From Nitrospirillum sp034427435 (lineage in GTDB: Bacteria > Pseudomonadota > Alphaproteobacteria > Azospirillales > Azospirillaceae), in NCBI RefSeq assembly GCF_034427435.1, contig NZ_JAXQNP010000004.1, positions 682,001 to 746,000 of the forward strand: 64,000 bases of DNA, written 5' to 3'. The first letter of the stretch is position 1. Each line of letters begins with the position of its first letter. The notes beneath the pieces were generated by a model. The model made no database searches and had not been told where the DNA came from. It saw nothing but the letters and a program-made list of their open reading frames with translations. Positions 9,196-17,378 of this stretch are shown piece after piece. A program made the position numbers and the translations under genes.

Positions 9196-9876
9196 ATGCT
9201 TCTTCATATCCCCGGCGTCCTGACTGTGGAGCAAGTGGCCTGGTGCCGCCGACAGATGGAAACCGCCGACTGGGTGGACGGCCGCGTCACGGCCGGCCAC
9301 CAGTCGGCCATGACCAAGAACAACGCCCAGATCCCGGCCGAGCATCCGGCGGCCCGGGCCATGGGCGACATGATCCTGGCGGCGTTGGAAAAGAACGCCC
9401 TGTTCCTGTCGGCGGCCCTGCCGCTGAAGGTGTTCCCGCCGCTGTTCAACCGCTATGCCGGGGGCCAGTCCTTCGGCATCCATGTGGACAACGCCATCCG
9501 CCAGATCCCCGGCACGCCGCACCGGGTGCGCACCGACCTGTCCGCCACCCTGTTCCTGGCCGATCCCGAGGAATACGACGGCGGGGAACTGCTGGTGGAG
9601 GACACCTATGGTGAGCATGAGGTGAAGCTGCCGGCCGGGGACATGGTGCTGTACCCGTCCACCAGCCTGCACCGGGTGGCGCCGGTGACACGGGGCGCCC
9701 GCATCGCCTCGTTCTTCTGGATGCAGAGCATGGTGCGCGACGATGGCGAACGCACCCTGCTGTTCGATCTGGACACGACCATCCAGGATTTGAACCGCGA
9801 GGCTGCCGGCCAGCCGGCGGTGGTGCGCCTGACCGGCATCTATCACAACCTGCTGCGCCGCTGGGCGGAGGCCTGA
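9196..9876 (+). CDS. piuC: Fe(II)/2-oxoglutarate-dependent PKHD-type hydroxylase (PiuC/YbiX)
   Basis: This cytosolic 226-residue protein has the full length of the PiuC/YbiX family. The iron triad is visible: HVD (H96, D98) and the distal H159 in TSLHRV. R169 in GARIASFFW is the expected 2-oxoglutarate-binding Arg. FLADPEEYDGGELLVED is a family hallmark. The gene lies 37 bases after the siderophore receptor, the arrangement seen for piuA-piuC and fiu-ybiX in gammaproteobacteria. Its substrate is unproven even in known members; a role in siderophore handling under iron limitation is inferred. The Shine-Dalgarno is AAGGCGG before the ATG at 9196. Confidence 0.9.
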   Translation: MLLHIPGVLTVEQVAWCRRQMETADWVDGRVTAGHQSAMTKNNAQIPAEHPAARAMGDMILAALEKNALFLSAALPLKVFPPLFNRYAGGQSFGIHVDNAIRQIPGTPHRVRTDLSATLFLADPEEYDGGELLVEDTYGEHEVKLPAGDMVLYPSTSLHRVAPVTRGARIASFFWMQSMVRDDGERTLLFDLDTTIQDLNREAAGQPAVVRLTGIYHNLLRRWAEA

Positions 9877-9880
9877 CGCC

Positions 9881-11149
9881 ATGATGAAGACGCTGCGTTT
9901 CCTGCACCTGTGGGTGGGCCTGATCCTGGGCCTGCCCCTTTTGGCATTGGGGCTGTCGGGCACCGTGCTGGTGCTGGAGCCTGAATTGCGCGGGCTGTTC
10001 ACCCCGTCGCCGGCGGCGACGGCCGATACTGGCGCCGCGCACAGCGTGGCCGAGGTGGTGGCCGCCGCCGCGGCCGTGGCCCCGCCCGGCGCCAAGCCGG
10101 CCACCTATACCGCCGCCACCGAACCGGGCGGCACGGCCACCGTGCGCTTCCAGGCTCCGCGCCGCGGGCCCAACGGCGATGGCGGCGGGCGGCCCGCCGG
10201 CGAGGCGCGCGGCCCCTCCCAGAATGGCCCTTCCCAGAATGGCCCGGCCCAGGGCGGACCGCAGCGGGGTCCGCAGGGCCCCGGCGGCGGGATGCCGGGC
10301 ATCAGCGTCCACATCGACCCCGTCACCCTGGCGGTGGTGCGCACCCCCGGCCTCGACGCCACCATCGGCTGGTTCCACCGCCTGCACGGCAACCTGCTCA
10401 TCCAGGACCGCAGCGGCCGCGACCTGGTGGGCTACCTGGGCATCGTCATGTCGGCGCTGGGCCTCACCGGCCTGGTGCTGTGGTGGCCCCGGCCCGGCCA
10501 GTGGCGCCAGGCCTTCATCGTGCGCAAGGCGGCCAAGGGCGCCCGCTTCCACCGCGAATTGCACGGCGCCGTGGGCATCTGGGGCCTGGTCGTCTTCCTG
10601 GTGGTCAGCGTCACCGGCGTGGCCATCGCCTTCCCCCAGACCATCGCCGCCGGCGTGGGATCGCTGCTGCCCATGGCGGCGCAGACCCAAGGCTTCGCCG
10701 TGCCCAAGGTCACACCGCAGGAGGGCGGGGAGCCCGCCGGCGTGGATGAGGCCGTGGCCATCGCCCTGGCGGCTTCTCCCCGGCCCGGCCTGGCGCTGCG
10801 CTCCGCCAGCCTGCCGCAAAGCCCGGACCAGGCCATCCGCGTGGTGCTGGCCCCGCCCGGCGGCGCCATGACCAGCACCGTCACCCTGATGGTCGACCCC
10901 TGGGCCCGCCAGGTGGTGGAGGTGCGCGACCCGTCCGCCCAGCCCGCCGGCAACAAGGTCACCGGCTGGATGCGCCCCCTGCACGAGGGTGAGGGGCTGG
11001 GCTCCCTCTATCGCGTCCTGGTGGCGCTGAGCGGGCTGCTGCCCCTGCTGTTCGCCATCACCGGCACCTCCATGTGGTGGATCAAGCGGCGGAACCGCAA
11101 GGCCGGGGCGGCGCGGGCCGCCGCCATCCTGCAATCCGCCGCGGAATGA
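9881..11149 (+). CDS. PepSY-associated inner-membrane protein, probable ferrisiderophore reductase
   Basis: The 422-residue protein has four clear membrane segments: residues about 8-30, a pair around 185-250, and one near 385-410. These enclose two periplasmic PepSY-like regions. His residues at membrane edges (FLHLWVG, RLHGNLL, RELHGAVG) fit haem ligands seen in FoxB/PiuB-type siderophore reductases. A low-complexity insert rich in Gly, Pro, Asn and Gln (about residues 95-145) includes the duplicated SQNGP encoded by a 15-bp repeat at 10219-10248. Placement between piuC and exbB supports iron release from siderophore at the inner membrane. The reductase activity is inference. Confidence 0.8.
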   Translation: MMKTLRFLHLWVGLILGLPLLALGLSGTVLVLEPELRGLFTPSPAATADTGAAHSVAEVVAAAAAVAPPGAKPATYTAATEPGGTATVRFQAPRRGPNGDGGGRPAGEARGPSQNGPSQNGPAQGGPQRGPQGPGGGMPGISVHIDPVTLAVVRTPGLDATIGWFHRLHGNLLIQDRSGRDLVGYLGIVMSALGLTGLVLWWPRPGQWRQAFIVRKAAKGARFHRELHGAVGIWGLVVFLVVSVTGVAIAFPQTIAAGVGSLLPMAAQTQGFAVPKVTPQEGGEPAGVDEAVAIALAASPRPGLALRSASLPQSPDQAIRVVLAPPGGAMTSTVTLMVDPWARQVVEVRDPSAQPAGNKVTGWMRPLHEGEGLGSLYRVLVALSGLLPLLFAITGTSMWWIKRRNRKAGAARAAAILQSAAE

Positions 11150-11217
11150 GCATGAGCAACCGACACACGACACGCGCGGCCAGGGGCGCCGCGTCCTTGA
11201 AAAGGGGCACGATCATC

Positions 11218-12075
11218 ATGGCAAACACCTTGCTTAAGCGGGCGCTGAAGCGGGCGGCCGCCGGCCTGACGGCGGCGCTGTGCCTGGCCGCCACGGGCGC
11301 GCTGGCCCAAAGCGCCCCGGACGGGGCCGCCCGCGTGGCGGCGGCGGTGCCGCACGACCTGTCGGCCATGGGCATGTTCATGAACGCCGACGGCGTGGTG
11401 AAGGCGGTCATCCTGGGCCTGCTGGCCGCGTCCGTCGTCACCTGGACCATCCTGCTGGCCAAGGGCCTGGAGCTGCGCGCCGCGCGCGGCCGCCTGCAAG
11501 GCTCGCTGGACAAGCTGGACGATGCCGTCAGCCTGGACGTGGCGGCCAGCCAACTGACCGGCGCGGGCGACGCCCTGGCCCAAGCCTTCGCCCGCGCGGC
11601 GACGGCGGAGCGCGCGCTGTCCGAGGGCCTGCCGGCGGAGGGCGTGAAGGAGCGCGTGATCCTGCGGCTGGAGCGGCTGGAGGCCAAGGCCCGCCGCGCC
11701 ATCGTGCGCGGCACCGGCATCCTGGCCACCATCGGCGCCACCGCCCCCTTCGTCGGCCTGTTCGGCACGGTGTGGGGCATCATGAACAGCTTCATCGGCA
11801 TTTCGAAGACGCAGACCACCAGCCTGGCGGTGGTGGCCCCCGGCATCGCCGAGGCGCTGCTGGCCACGGCCACCGGCCTGGTGGCGGCCATCCCGGCGGT
11901 GGTGGTCTACAACGTCTTCGCCCGCAAGGTGGATGGGTACCGCGTGCTGCTGGCCGACGTGTCGGCCGCCGTGCTGCGCCTGGTCAGCCGCGACCTGGAC
12001 CGGGAAGAGGCGGACCGGGAACAGGCCGGCGTCCAGAGCGCCCTGCCCCGCGTCCGCAGCCGCGCGGCGGAGTGA
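11218..12075 (+). CDS. exbB: ExbB, TonB-complex proton-channel subunit
   Basis: This inner-membrane MotA/TolQ/ExbB protein powers TonB. From the ATG at 11218 the product has 285 residues and starts with a signal-like region (MANTLLKRALKRAAAGLTAA to ALAQ), common in alpha- and gammaproteobacterial ExbB. Three membrane segments follow: VVKAVILGLLAASVVTWTIL, then GTGILATIGATAPFVGLFGTVWGIM and GIAEALLATATGLVAAIPAVVVYN. An ATG at 11146, overlapping the previous stop codon, is in frame and would add 24 residues before the signal. I preferred 11218 because the signal sequence then begins correctly, though its AAAAGGGG Shine-Dalgarno lies rather far upstream. The gene is followed after 3 bases by exbD. 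Confidence 0.92.
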   Translation: MANTLLKRALKRAAAGLTAALCLAATGALAQSAPDGAARVAAAVPHDLSAMGMFMNADGVVKAVILGLLAASVVTWTILLAKGLELRAARGRLQGSLDKLDDAVSLDVAASQLTGAGDALAQAFARAATAERALSEGLPAEGVKERVILRLERLEAKARRAIVRGTGILATIGATAPFVGLFGTVWGIMNSFIGISKTQTTSLAVVAPGIAEALLATATGLVAAIPAVVVYNVFARKVDGYRVLLADVSAAVLRLVSRDLDREEADREQAGVQSALPRVRSRAAE

Positions 12076-12078
12076 GCC

Positions 12079-12504
12079 ATGGCCGCCCGTCTGTCCCACG
12101 GCGGCGATGAGCTGGCCGAAACCCACGAGATCAACGTCACGCCCTTCATCGACGTGATGCTGGTGCTGCTGATCATCTTCATGGTGGCCGCCCCCCTGGC
12201 CACCGTGGACGTGCCGGTGGACCTGCCCTCCTCCAACGCGCCGCCCCGGCCGCATCCGGAAAAGCCCGTGACCCTGACCATCCGCGCCGACCTGACCCTG
12301 GCGCTGGACGGCGGCGACGTCGCGCGCGACGCCCTGGGCCCCGCCCTGGACCAGGCCACGGGCGGCGACAAGGAGGAGCGCATCACCCTCAGCGCCGACC
12401 GCGCCGTGTCCTATGGCGACCTGACGGCGGTGATGAACAGCCTGCGCAGCGCCGGATACCTGAAGGTGTCGCTGGTCGGCCTGGATGGCGGCGGGGCGCC
12501 CTGA
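12079..12504 (+). CDS. exbD: ExbD, TonB-complex proton-channel subunit
   Basis: The 141-residue protein has the ExbD layout: a short cytoplasmic N-terminus, one membrane helix in TPFIDVMLVLLIIFMVAAP, and a periplasmic domain. D25 in the helix is the essential proton-carrying Asp of the family. The periplasmic part contains the usual LSADRAVSYGDLTAVMNSLR. It sits between exbB and tonB with gaps of 3 bases, so the three are co-expressed with the siderophore receptor upstream. Confidence 0.95.
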   Translation: MAARLSHGGDELAETHEINVTPFIDVMLVLLIIFMVAAPLATVDVPVDLPSSNAPPRPHPEKPVTLTIRADLTLALDGGDVARDALGPALDQATGGDKEERITLSADRAVSYGDLTAVMNSLRSAGYLKVSLVGLDGGGAP

Positions 12505-12507
12505 GCC

Positions 12508-13260
12508 ATGGCGATGGCGCACCCTTCTTCCGACAACCTGGCCCCCCGGGAAACGGCCCCTTATGGCCCAGTGGACGCGGACCCGGCCGGCGGCAACCGC
12601 CGCCTGGTCTGGGGCGGCAGCCTGGCCGTGGTGCTGGCCGCCCACGCGCTGGCCCTGCCCTGGCTGATGGCCCGGTCGACGCAGGAGGTGCCGCCCCCGC
12701 CGCCGGCGATGCAGATCGACCTGCCGCCGCCGGCCCCGCCCCCGCCGGAACCACCGAAGCCGGAACCGCCCAAGCCCGAGCCGCCCAAACCGGCGCCCCC
12801 CAAGCCGACGCCGCCCAAGCCGGTGGCGGTGAAGCCCATCGCCCTGCCGCCGACGCCGGCACCCCCCCAGCCCGCTGAGGTTGCGACGCCGCAACCCGAG
12901 CCGCCGCCCAGCACGGCGGTGCAGACCGCCGCACCGCCGGCCCCGCCGGCGCCACCCGTACCGCCCTCCAAGGGGCCGGACACCTATGAGGGCCGGGTGA
13001 TGGCGCAGCTCTACCGCTTCAAGCGCTATCCCGTACAGGCGCGCCAGCGGCACCAGACCGGCACCGCCCTGCTGCGCTTCACCATCGACCGCTCCGGCCA
13101 TGTGCTGGCCGCGTCGCTGGACCGCAGCGCCGGCGCCGCCCTGCTGGATGAGGAGACGCTGGCCCTGGTGCGCCGCGCCGATCCCCTGCCCGCCATGCCG
13201 GACGACCGCCCGGGGACCACCCTGGAACTGGTGGTGCCGGTGGAGTTCTCGCTGAACTGA
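12508..13260 (+). CDS. tonB: TonB energy-transducing protein
   Basis: The 250-residue protein has a cytoplasmic N-terminus of about 32 residues and one membrane helix (LVWGGSLAVVLAAHALALPW, including H46, the type of residue needed for coupling in TonB). A long Pro-Lys/Glu spacer (PPKPEPPKP repeats, about residues 64-155) follows. The C-terminal domain shows the TonB signature YPVQARQRHQTGTALLRFTI and ends in VVPVEFSLN. It would pull the plug of the receptor encoded five genes upstream, and perhaps of the other two TonB receptors in this window, which have no tonB of their own. Confidence 0.95.
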   Translation: MAMAHPSSDNLAPRETAPYGPVDADPAGGNRRLVWGGSLAVVLAAHALALPWLMARSTQEVPPPPPAMQIDLPPPAPPPPEPPKPEPPKPEPPKPAPPKPTPPKPVAVKPIALPPTPAPPQPAEVATPQPEPPPSTAVQTAAPPAPPAPPVPPSKGPDTYEGRVMAQLYRFKRYPVQARQRHQTGTALLRFTIDRSGHVLAASLDRSAGAALLDEETLALVRRADPLPAMPDDRPGTTLELVVPVEFSLN

Positions 13261-13262
13261 CG

Positions 13263-13292
13263 CGTCCGGCGGCGGCGTCCCGGCACCGGACG
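13263..13292 (+). terminator. weak hairpin after tonB
   Basis: CGTCCGG at 13263-13269 pairs with CCGGACG at 13286-13292, directly after the tonB stop codon. There is no T-run, so it may only be an mRNA end-protecting hairpin. Confidence 0.3.
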
Positions 13293-13389
13293 GACTGCGC
13301 GGAAAACACAAGCGGTTGAATCGGCACGGCCGCCCCGCCCCGACCATGGGCGGAGGCGGCGTCATTTCCGTTGCGCGGCGCCGGGGCGC

Positions 13390-13408
13390 TGGTCAATTAT
13401 TTTGACCG
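13390..13408 (+). promoter_or_regulatory. LldR-type operator O1 upstream of the regulator gene
   Basis: TGGTCAATTATTTTGACCG is an inverted repeat of two 8-base arms around 3 bases. It shares its arms with two sites at 19734-19752 and 19936-19954. It lies about 80 bases before the regulator's start codon, which suggests autoregulation. Confidence 0.6.
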
Positions 13409-13488
13409 GAGCACCCGGCCGCCCGCCGGCGGGTGCCCAGGACCATGGCGGACGGGGCCATGGCAGAGGGGACCATGGCATACGGGAC

Positions 13489-14262
13489 ATGAAAGACAGC
13501 ATCCGCCCGGCCAAGCTGGCCGACACCATCGCCGAGCATCTGGAACAGTTGATCGTGGAGGGCAGCCTGCGCCCCGGCGAGAAGCTGCTGCCCGAGCGGG
13601 AACTGGCCGTGCGCTTCAACGTCTCCCGCCCCTCCCTGCGTGAGGCGCTGGAGAAACTGGAACAGCGCGGCCTGCTGCAAAGCGGCCGGGGCGGCGCCAC
13701 CTTCGTCGCCCCCCTGCTGGGCCCCACCTTCACCGAGCCGCTGCACGCCGTGCTGGCCGCCCGGCCCGAGACCACCCTGGACTACCTGGAGTTCCGTACG
13801 GAGGTGGAGGGGGCGGCCGCCTACTACGCTGCCCTGCGCGCCACCGACGTGGACCGCGCCCAAATCCAATCCCGGTTCGAGGCCATGGAGGCCGCCCACG
13901 GCCTGGATGTGGCCAAGGAGGAGGCGGACGCCGACGCCGATTTCCACCTGGCGGTCTACGAGGCCACCCACAACGTCGTCATCCTGCACATCATGCGCGC
14001 CCTGTCCGAGATGCTGCGCCAGGACGTGTTCTTCAACCGCGCCAAGCTGTACCAGCGCACCGGCGTGCGCCAACTGCTACTGAGCCAGCACCGCGCCCTT
14101 TACGACGCCATCATGAAGGGCGACCCGGCGTCAGCCCGCGCGGCGGCGGAGGCGCACATCAACTTCATCCGTGACGCTCTGGTTGAAATTTCGCGCGCGG
14201 ATGCTAGGCTGGAAGCGTCGTTGAGGAGGATTGCGGGTGGGGATATCGTGGCGGAAAAATAA
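13489..14262 (+). CDS. lldR: FadR/PdhR-subfamily GntR regulator, probable lactate-responsive LldR
   Basis: The 257-residue protein starts at the ATG at 13489. Residues about 5-75 form a GntR winged helix (LPERELAVRFNVSRPSLREA and the wing GRGGATFV). A helical FCD ligand domain follows, with metal-site residues in DADFHLAVYEATHN and SQHRALYDAI plus HINFI. Wording and length follow E. coli LldR, including HNVV in the FCD core. The lactate permease and lutABC lie 3.5-9 kb downstream, separated by three unrelated genes, and share the operator motif found before this gene. Binding of lactate is inferred from family and operators. Confidence 0.8.
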   Translation: MKDSIRPAKLADTIAEHLEQLIVEGSLRPGEKLLPERELAVRFNVSRPSLREALEKLEQRGLLQSGRGGATFVAPLLGPTFTEPLHAVLAARPETTLDYLEFRTEVEGAAAYYAALRATDVDRAQIQSRFEAMEAAHGLDVAKEEADADADFHLAVYEATHNVVILHIMRALSEMLRQDVFFNRAKLYQRTGVRQLLLSQHRALYDAIMKGDPASARAAAEAHINFIRDALVEISRADARLEASLRRIAGGDIVAEK

Positions 14263-14332
14263 ATACATCAGTTGATATATCTTTAAATTTTCTTCTCATT
14301 TCGCAATTAAAACAAAATAATAGGCATTAAAA

Positions 14333-15253
14333 ATGTCGAAGATTACCCGCAATGAACTATTCAGACTGGCTGCAAAAAAGTTACGCGCAGACTTTGTTGA
14401 GGCAAAAGCAGTTCCTCACAATGGATTGCGAGGTAGCGAATTAGAGGAAGTTGTGAAAAATTTCTTTAAGGAAAAGATACCTAAAAGATTTGACGTTGCT
14501 GGTGGCATTATCATTGACCAGCTCGATCAAACATCAAAACAATCAGATATAATAATTTATGACTCCTTAAATTGTCCATCATATAGGGCATCAAATTCCG
14601 CGTCAATTATCCCGAGCGATAATGCGGCAGTTGTTATTGAAGTGAAGGCGAAGATAGATAAGCAAAAATTAAGAGAAGCATTTGAACATGCCAGATCAGT
14701 AAAATCTCTAGCAAAAACGGCTTATTCAGAAACATCTTCATTTGTTACTACCCAGACGATGTTCTGCTTATTTGCATTCGATACGCCATTAAAGCTTAAT
14801 AAGATTTTGGAACACTACCGGGAAATGATAGTCGAATTTGGGATAGGTTACCATATTGATGTGATAATGATATTAGATAAAGGGGTTATAACTCTAGCTG
14901 GGAAGATTGACAACATACAGCCGTGGACAACACTAATGCTTCAGGGATTCGGCGGGCCCAAAAGCGAAGGAACGCATATTGCTGCGTCTGCAGTCGATGC
15001 AGGGGAAAATAGCCTTGATATGTTATTTCGCTATATTCTCGTACACCTAATGCATTTTAGAGCCATGACTGGGCACCCGGGATTTGACTGGAAAAAAGAC
15101 AATAAGGAATTTCAAATGGCCATTAGTTACATAACTTCCATAACCCACGAAAATGAACCAGCTAGACGCAATGAAATACTACGACAATACCAAGAAAAAG
15201 CTATTGCGGATTTAGAAATAATCGATACAAACACACCAAACATGAAACAATAG
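14333..15253 (+). CDS. DUF6602-like protein with nuclease-type EVK motif (acquired, AT-rich)
   Basis: The 306-residue protein is encoded by DNA far poorer in G+C than its surroundings, with codon use unlike its neighbours; recent transfer is likely. Residues 29-39 (HNGLRGSELEE), 68-77 (SKQSDIIIYD) and 101-108 (VIEVKAKI) match the pattern I know for DUF6602. The order Asp, strand, Glu-x-Lys (D72 or D77, E103, K105) resembles a PD-(D/E)xK nuclease core. No signal peptide or membrane segment is seen. The start ATG has only a weak Shine-Dalgarno. No partner gene shares the low G+C. Function is unknown; a role in defence or DNA processing is a guess from the fold-like pattern. Confidence 0.65.
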   Translation: MSKITRNELFRLAAKKLRADFVEAKAVPHNGLRGSELEEVVKNFFKEKIPKRFDVAGGIIIDQLDQTSKQSDIIIYDSLNCPSYRASNSASIIPSDNAAVVIEVKAKIDKQKLREAFEHARSVKSLAKTAYSETSSFVTTQTMFCLFAFDTPLKLNKILEHYREMIVEFGIGYHIDVIMILDKGVITLAGKIDNIQPWTTLMLQGFGGPKSEGTHIAASAVDAGENSLDMLFRYILVHLMHFRAMTGHPGFDWKKDNKEFQMAISYITSITHENEPARRNEILRQYQEKAIADLEIIDTNTPNMKQ

Positions 15254-15302
15254 ATTGCCGTAATTTGCGGAAAAATTCTTTAAAACTTAAAAAAATTCAG
15301 AG

Positions 15303-15332
15303 CTAGAAATATTTTTAGTATTAATTTTTTTT
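15303..15332 (+). terminator. possible AT-rich terminator of the acquired gene
   Basis: CTAGAAATATTTTTAG at 15303-15318 is a near-perfect palindrome, followed by a run of eight T near 15324-15332. It lies 50 bases past the stop codon. The stem is weak. Confidence 0.35.
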
Positions 15333-15435
15333 AAAAATTGCCCACACGAAATAATATCACGATATCAATTTATATATTTATTTAATATTGCCATTTCCAT
15401 CATTTGTTTAAATAACAAAATACAGGAGCCCATCC

Positions 15436-16011
15436 ATGAGCAAACTGACCATCTACTTCATACGCCACGCCGAAAAGCCCGAGGGTGACTGGCCCGGTCC
15501 TGGCCTGACCCTGGAGGGCGCGAAGGACAAGGAGTCCCTGGTCATCCGCGGCTGGCAGCGGGCGGGGGCTTGGGCGGCGCTGTTCGGGGCGGGGCTGGAC
15601 AAGGATTATGACACGCCGCAGGCGGTCTATGCCGCCACCCCCGGCACGGTGGCGAACAAGGGGCCCAGCAAGCGGCCGTTCGAGACGGCCACGCCGCTGG
15701 CGGCGCGGCTGGGGCTGGAGGGGCCCAACACCACCTATGGCAAAGGGCAGGAGGCCGACTTGGTCAAGGAGCTGCTGACCCTGTCCGGCGTGGTGCTGGT
15801 GTGCTGGGAACACCAGGCCATCGTGGAGAGCATCATCCCCCTGCTGCCCGTCCGCCGGGGCAAGCCGCCCACGGTCTGGCCGGAGGACCGCTTCGACGTC
15901 GTGCTGCGCTTCAAGCGCAAGGACGGCGGCAAGGGCGGCAAAAGTGACGGCTTCGCCTTCAAGGAGATGTATCCCCGCCTGCTGGCCGGTGACAGCGACA
16001 CGCCCCTGTGA
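15436..16011 (+). CDS. histidine-phosphatase-superfamily protein
   Basis: The 191-residue protein has the phosphoglycerate-mutase-like core. The catalytic RHAEK is near the N-terminus (YFIRHAEKP, His at residue 11). The second catalytic His is in VLVCWEHQAI. The segment between (FETATPLAARLGL) fits the family's helical cap. A Lys/Gly-rich stretch near the C-terminus is unusual. AGGAG precedes the ATG. G+C is back to the genome level here, so this gene is not part of the AT-rich insertion before it. The substrate is unknown. It converges on the pepsin-like gene. Confidence 0.75.
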   Translation: MSKLTIYFIRHAEKPEGDWPGPGLTLEGAKDKESLVIRGWQRAGAWAALFGAGLDKDYDTPQAVYAATPGTVANKGPSKRPFETATPLAARLGLEGPNTTYGKGQEADLVKELLTLSGVVLVCWEHQAIVESIIPLLPVRRGKPPTVWPEDRFDVVLRFKRKDGGKGGKSDGFAFKEMYPRLLAGDSDTPL

Positions 16012-16057
16012 CGGCGGGCGCCCTTTGGCCCGCGCCTCCGGGGTGGCCTGGCCGGTA

Positions 16058-16086
16058 GGCCCGGGGCGTCTTTCCCGCCCCGGGCC
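16058..16086. terminator. perfect 11-bp hairpin between convergent genes
   Basis: GGCCCGGGGCG at 16058-16068 pairs exactly with CGCCCCGGGCC at 16076-16086 around a 7-base loop. It lies between the stop codons of the phosphatase and pepsin-like genes. It lacks a T-run but probably serves both. Confidence 0.5.
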
Positions 16087-16097
16087 ACCAGGGTCGA

Positions 16098-17378
16098 TCA
16101 GCCGATCGCCTTGAAACCGATGAAGCCGTTCTGGGCGTCGAACATATAGCTCCAGCTGTTCAGGGGGCAGCGCCCGACATTGACGCGGGGGAAGTTGTTG
16201 TTCTGCTGCGGCTGCGCGGCGGCGGTGTGGTGTTCCGGCGCCGGCTTTAAGCCGGGGGGCAGCAGCTCGGGCGGAAAGTTCCCGGAAAGCGGCGGCAGCT
16301 TGGTCGGCCCCTGGGGTTGCGGCATGGTGGAGGTGTAGGTCGGCGGGCCCATGTACAGGGTCGGCCCCGTGGGACCCGCCTCCCCCGCCGTCGGCGCCAC
16401 GCCCACCGTCCATTCATAACTGATGCCGTCGGACGAGGAGGCCCCGGCCGGGAAGGTGACCGACAGCGTGGTGCCGGGCGCGAAGAACCACTGGCCGGCG
16501 CCGGCGTTGTATTGGCCCAGGGCGGTCGGCGGCAGCGGGTTTCCGGTCGGCAACATGACGTCATTGGGCATGGCGATCAGCACTTGGTTGATGCCGGTGT
16601 CCAATTCGAAGCAGAGCGGATAAGCGGGGGCGGAGGCGGAGTCGGGGGCGATGAGGGCACCGGGAGGCACACCCGGCGGGGTGATCTGCAAGGTGGCGGG
16701 TGGCACCGTCCAGCAGGCGGTGTCCTGCGGCTGCCCATCCCGGCTGGTGGGGCTGGAGGGGAACGGCGGGGTGAACGTCACATCGTTGGTCGGCGTCGGC
16801 AATGGGGGCGGGGACACCATGGTCAGGGACGAGCCGATATACCCCTTCATGTTAGAGGTCGTCGTGCCCAGCAGCACGCGTTCGCGGAACAGCGTATAGC
16901 CCGGGTCCAGGGGAACCGTGGCATAGCCTGGGGCCGACATCGACGCCTGGAGGAACACGTTGAAGGCCGGGTTCTCCCCCTTGGCGGAAACCCCCATCAT
17001 GCCGACCGACCCCGGGCACACCAGGACCATGGCATGGGACTCAATGGTGACGGCGACCGGCGTGGCGGAGGAATCCGTGCCGGGGAAGGACACGGGCATA
17101 TAATACCACTTTCCGGTATGGGAAATGGTGCTGGGATAATAATGCATCGTGTAGACGCCGAAGCACGGATACTTGCCGTCCAGCTCCTCATATCCCTTAA
17201 GGTGGAAATCATCCAGTCCGACCACTATGCCGGATGATCCGGTATCCACCTGGAAATTCCTGCCCTTACAGAGGGTTTTCCCGTCACCGATCGTCGGTTT
17301 CACATGGATGCCGCTTTTATTAAAATCTTCCATTTTCACTATATTATGGATGATGGCGGGTGTTTTAAGCGAGCTCAT
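16098..17378 (-). CDS. bacterial pepsin-like (A1-type) aspartic protease homologue
   Basis: The 426-residue protein carries two Asp-Thr-Gly motifs, DTGSSG at 45-50 and DTGIN at 260-264, spaced as in two-lobed pepsins. Other pepsin landmarks appear in the correct order: GMMGVSAKGENPAFNVFLQ (127-145) resembles the GILGL...PVFDN segment, VLLGTTTSNMKGYIGSSLTMV resembles the flap before lobe two, and the C-terminus SYMFDAQNGFIGFKAIG resembles the closing VFDxxNxxxGFA. Pro-rich loops lengthen the second lobe. The position after the second DTG is Ile rather than Ser/Thr. No signal peptide or propeptide is visible, as in shewasin-type bacterial homologues. AGGGGA precedes the ATG at 17378. Proteolytic activity is untested. 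Confidence 0.6.
   Translation of the reverse strand: MSSLKTPAIIHNIVKMEDFNKSGIHVKPTIGDGKTLCKGRNFQVDTGSSGIVVGLDDFHLKGYEELDGKYPCFGVYTMHYYPSTISHTGKWYYMPVSFPGTDSSATPVAVTIESHAMVLVCPGSVGMMGVSAKGENPAFNVFLQASMSAPGYATVPLDPGYTLFRERVLLGTTTSNMKGYIGSSLTMVSPPPLPTPTNDVTFTPPFPSSPTSRDGQPQDTACWTVPPATLQITPPGVPPGALIAPDSASAPAYPLCFELDTGINQVLIAMPNDVMLPTGNPLPPTALGQYNAGAGQWFFAPGTTLSVTFPAGASSSDGISYEWTVGVAPTAGEAGPTGPTLYMGPPTYTSTMPQPQGPTKLPPLSGNFPPELLPPGLKPAPEHHTAAAQPQQNNNFPRVNVGRCPLNSWSYMFDAQNGFIGFKAIG

Noticed and set aside
11146..11217. An upstream in-frame start for exbB overlapping the previous stop codon
   Set aside because: It would place 24 extra residues before a good signal sequence. Kept only as an alternative start.
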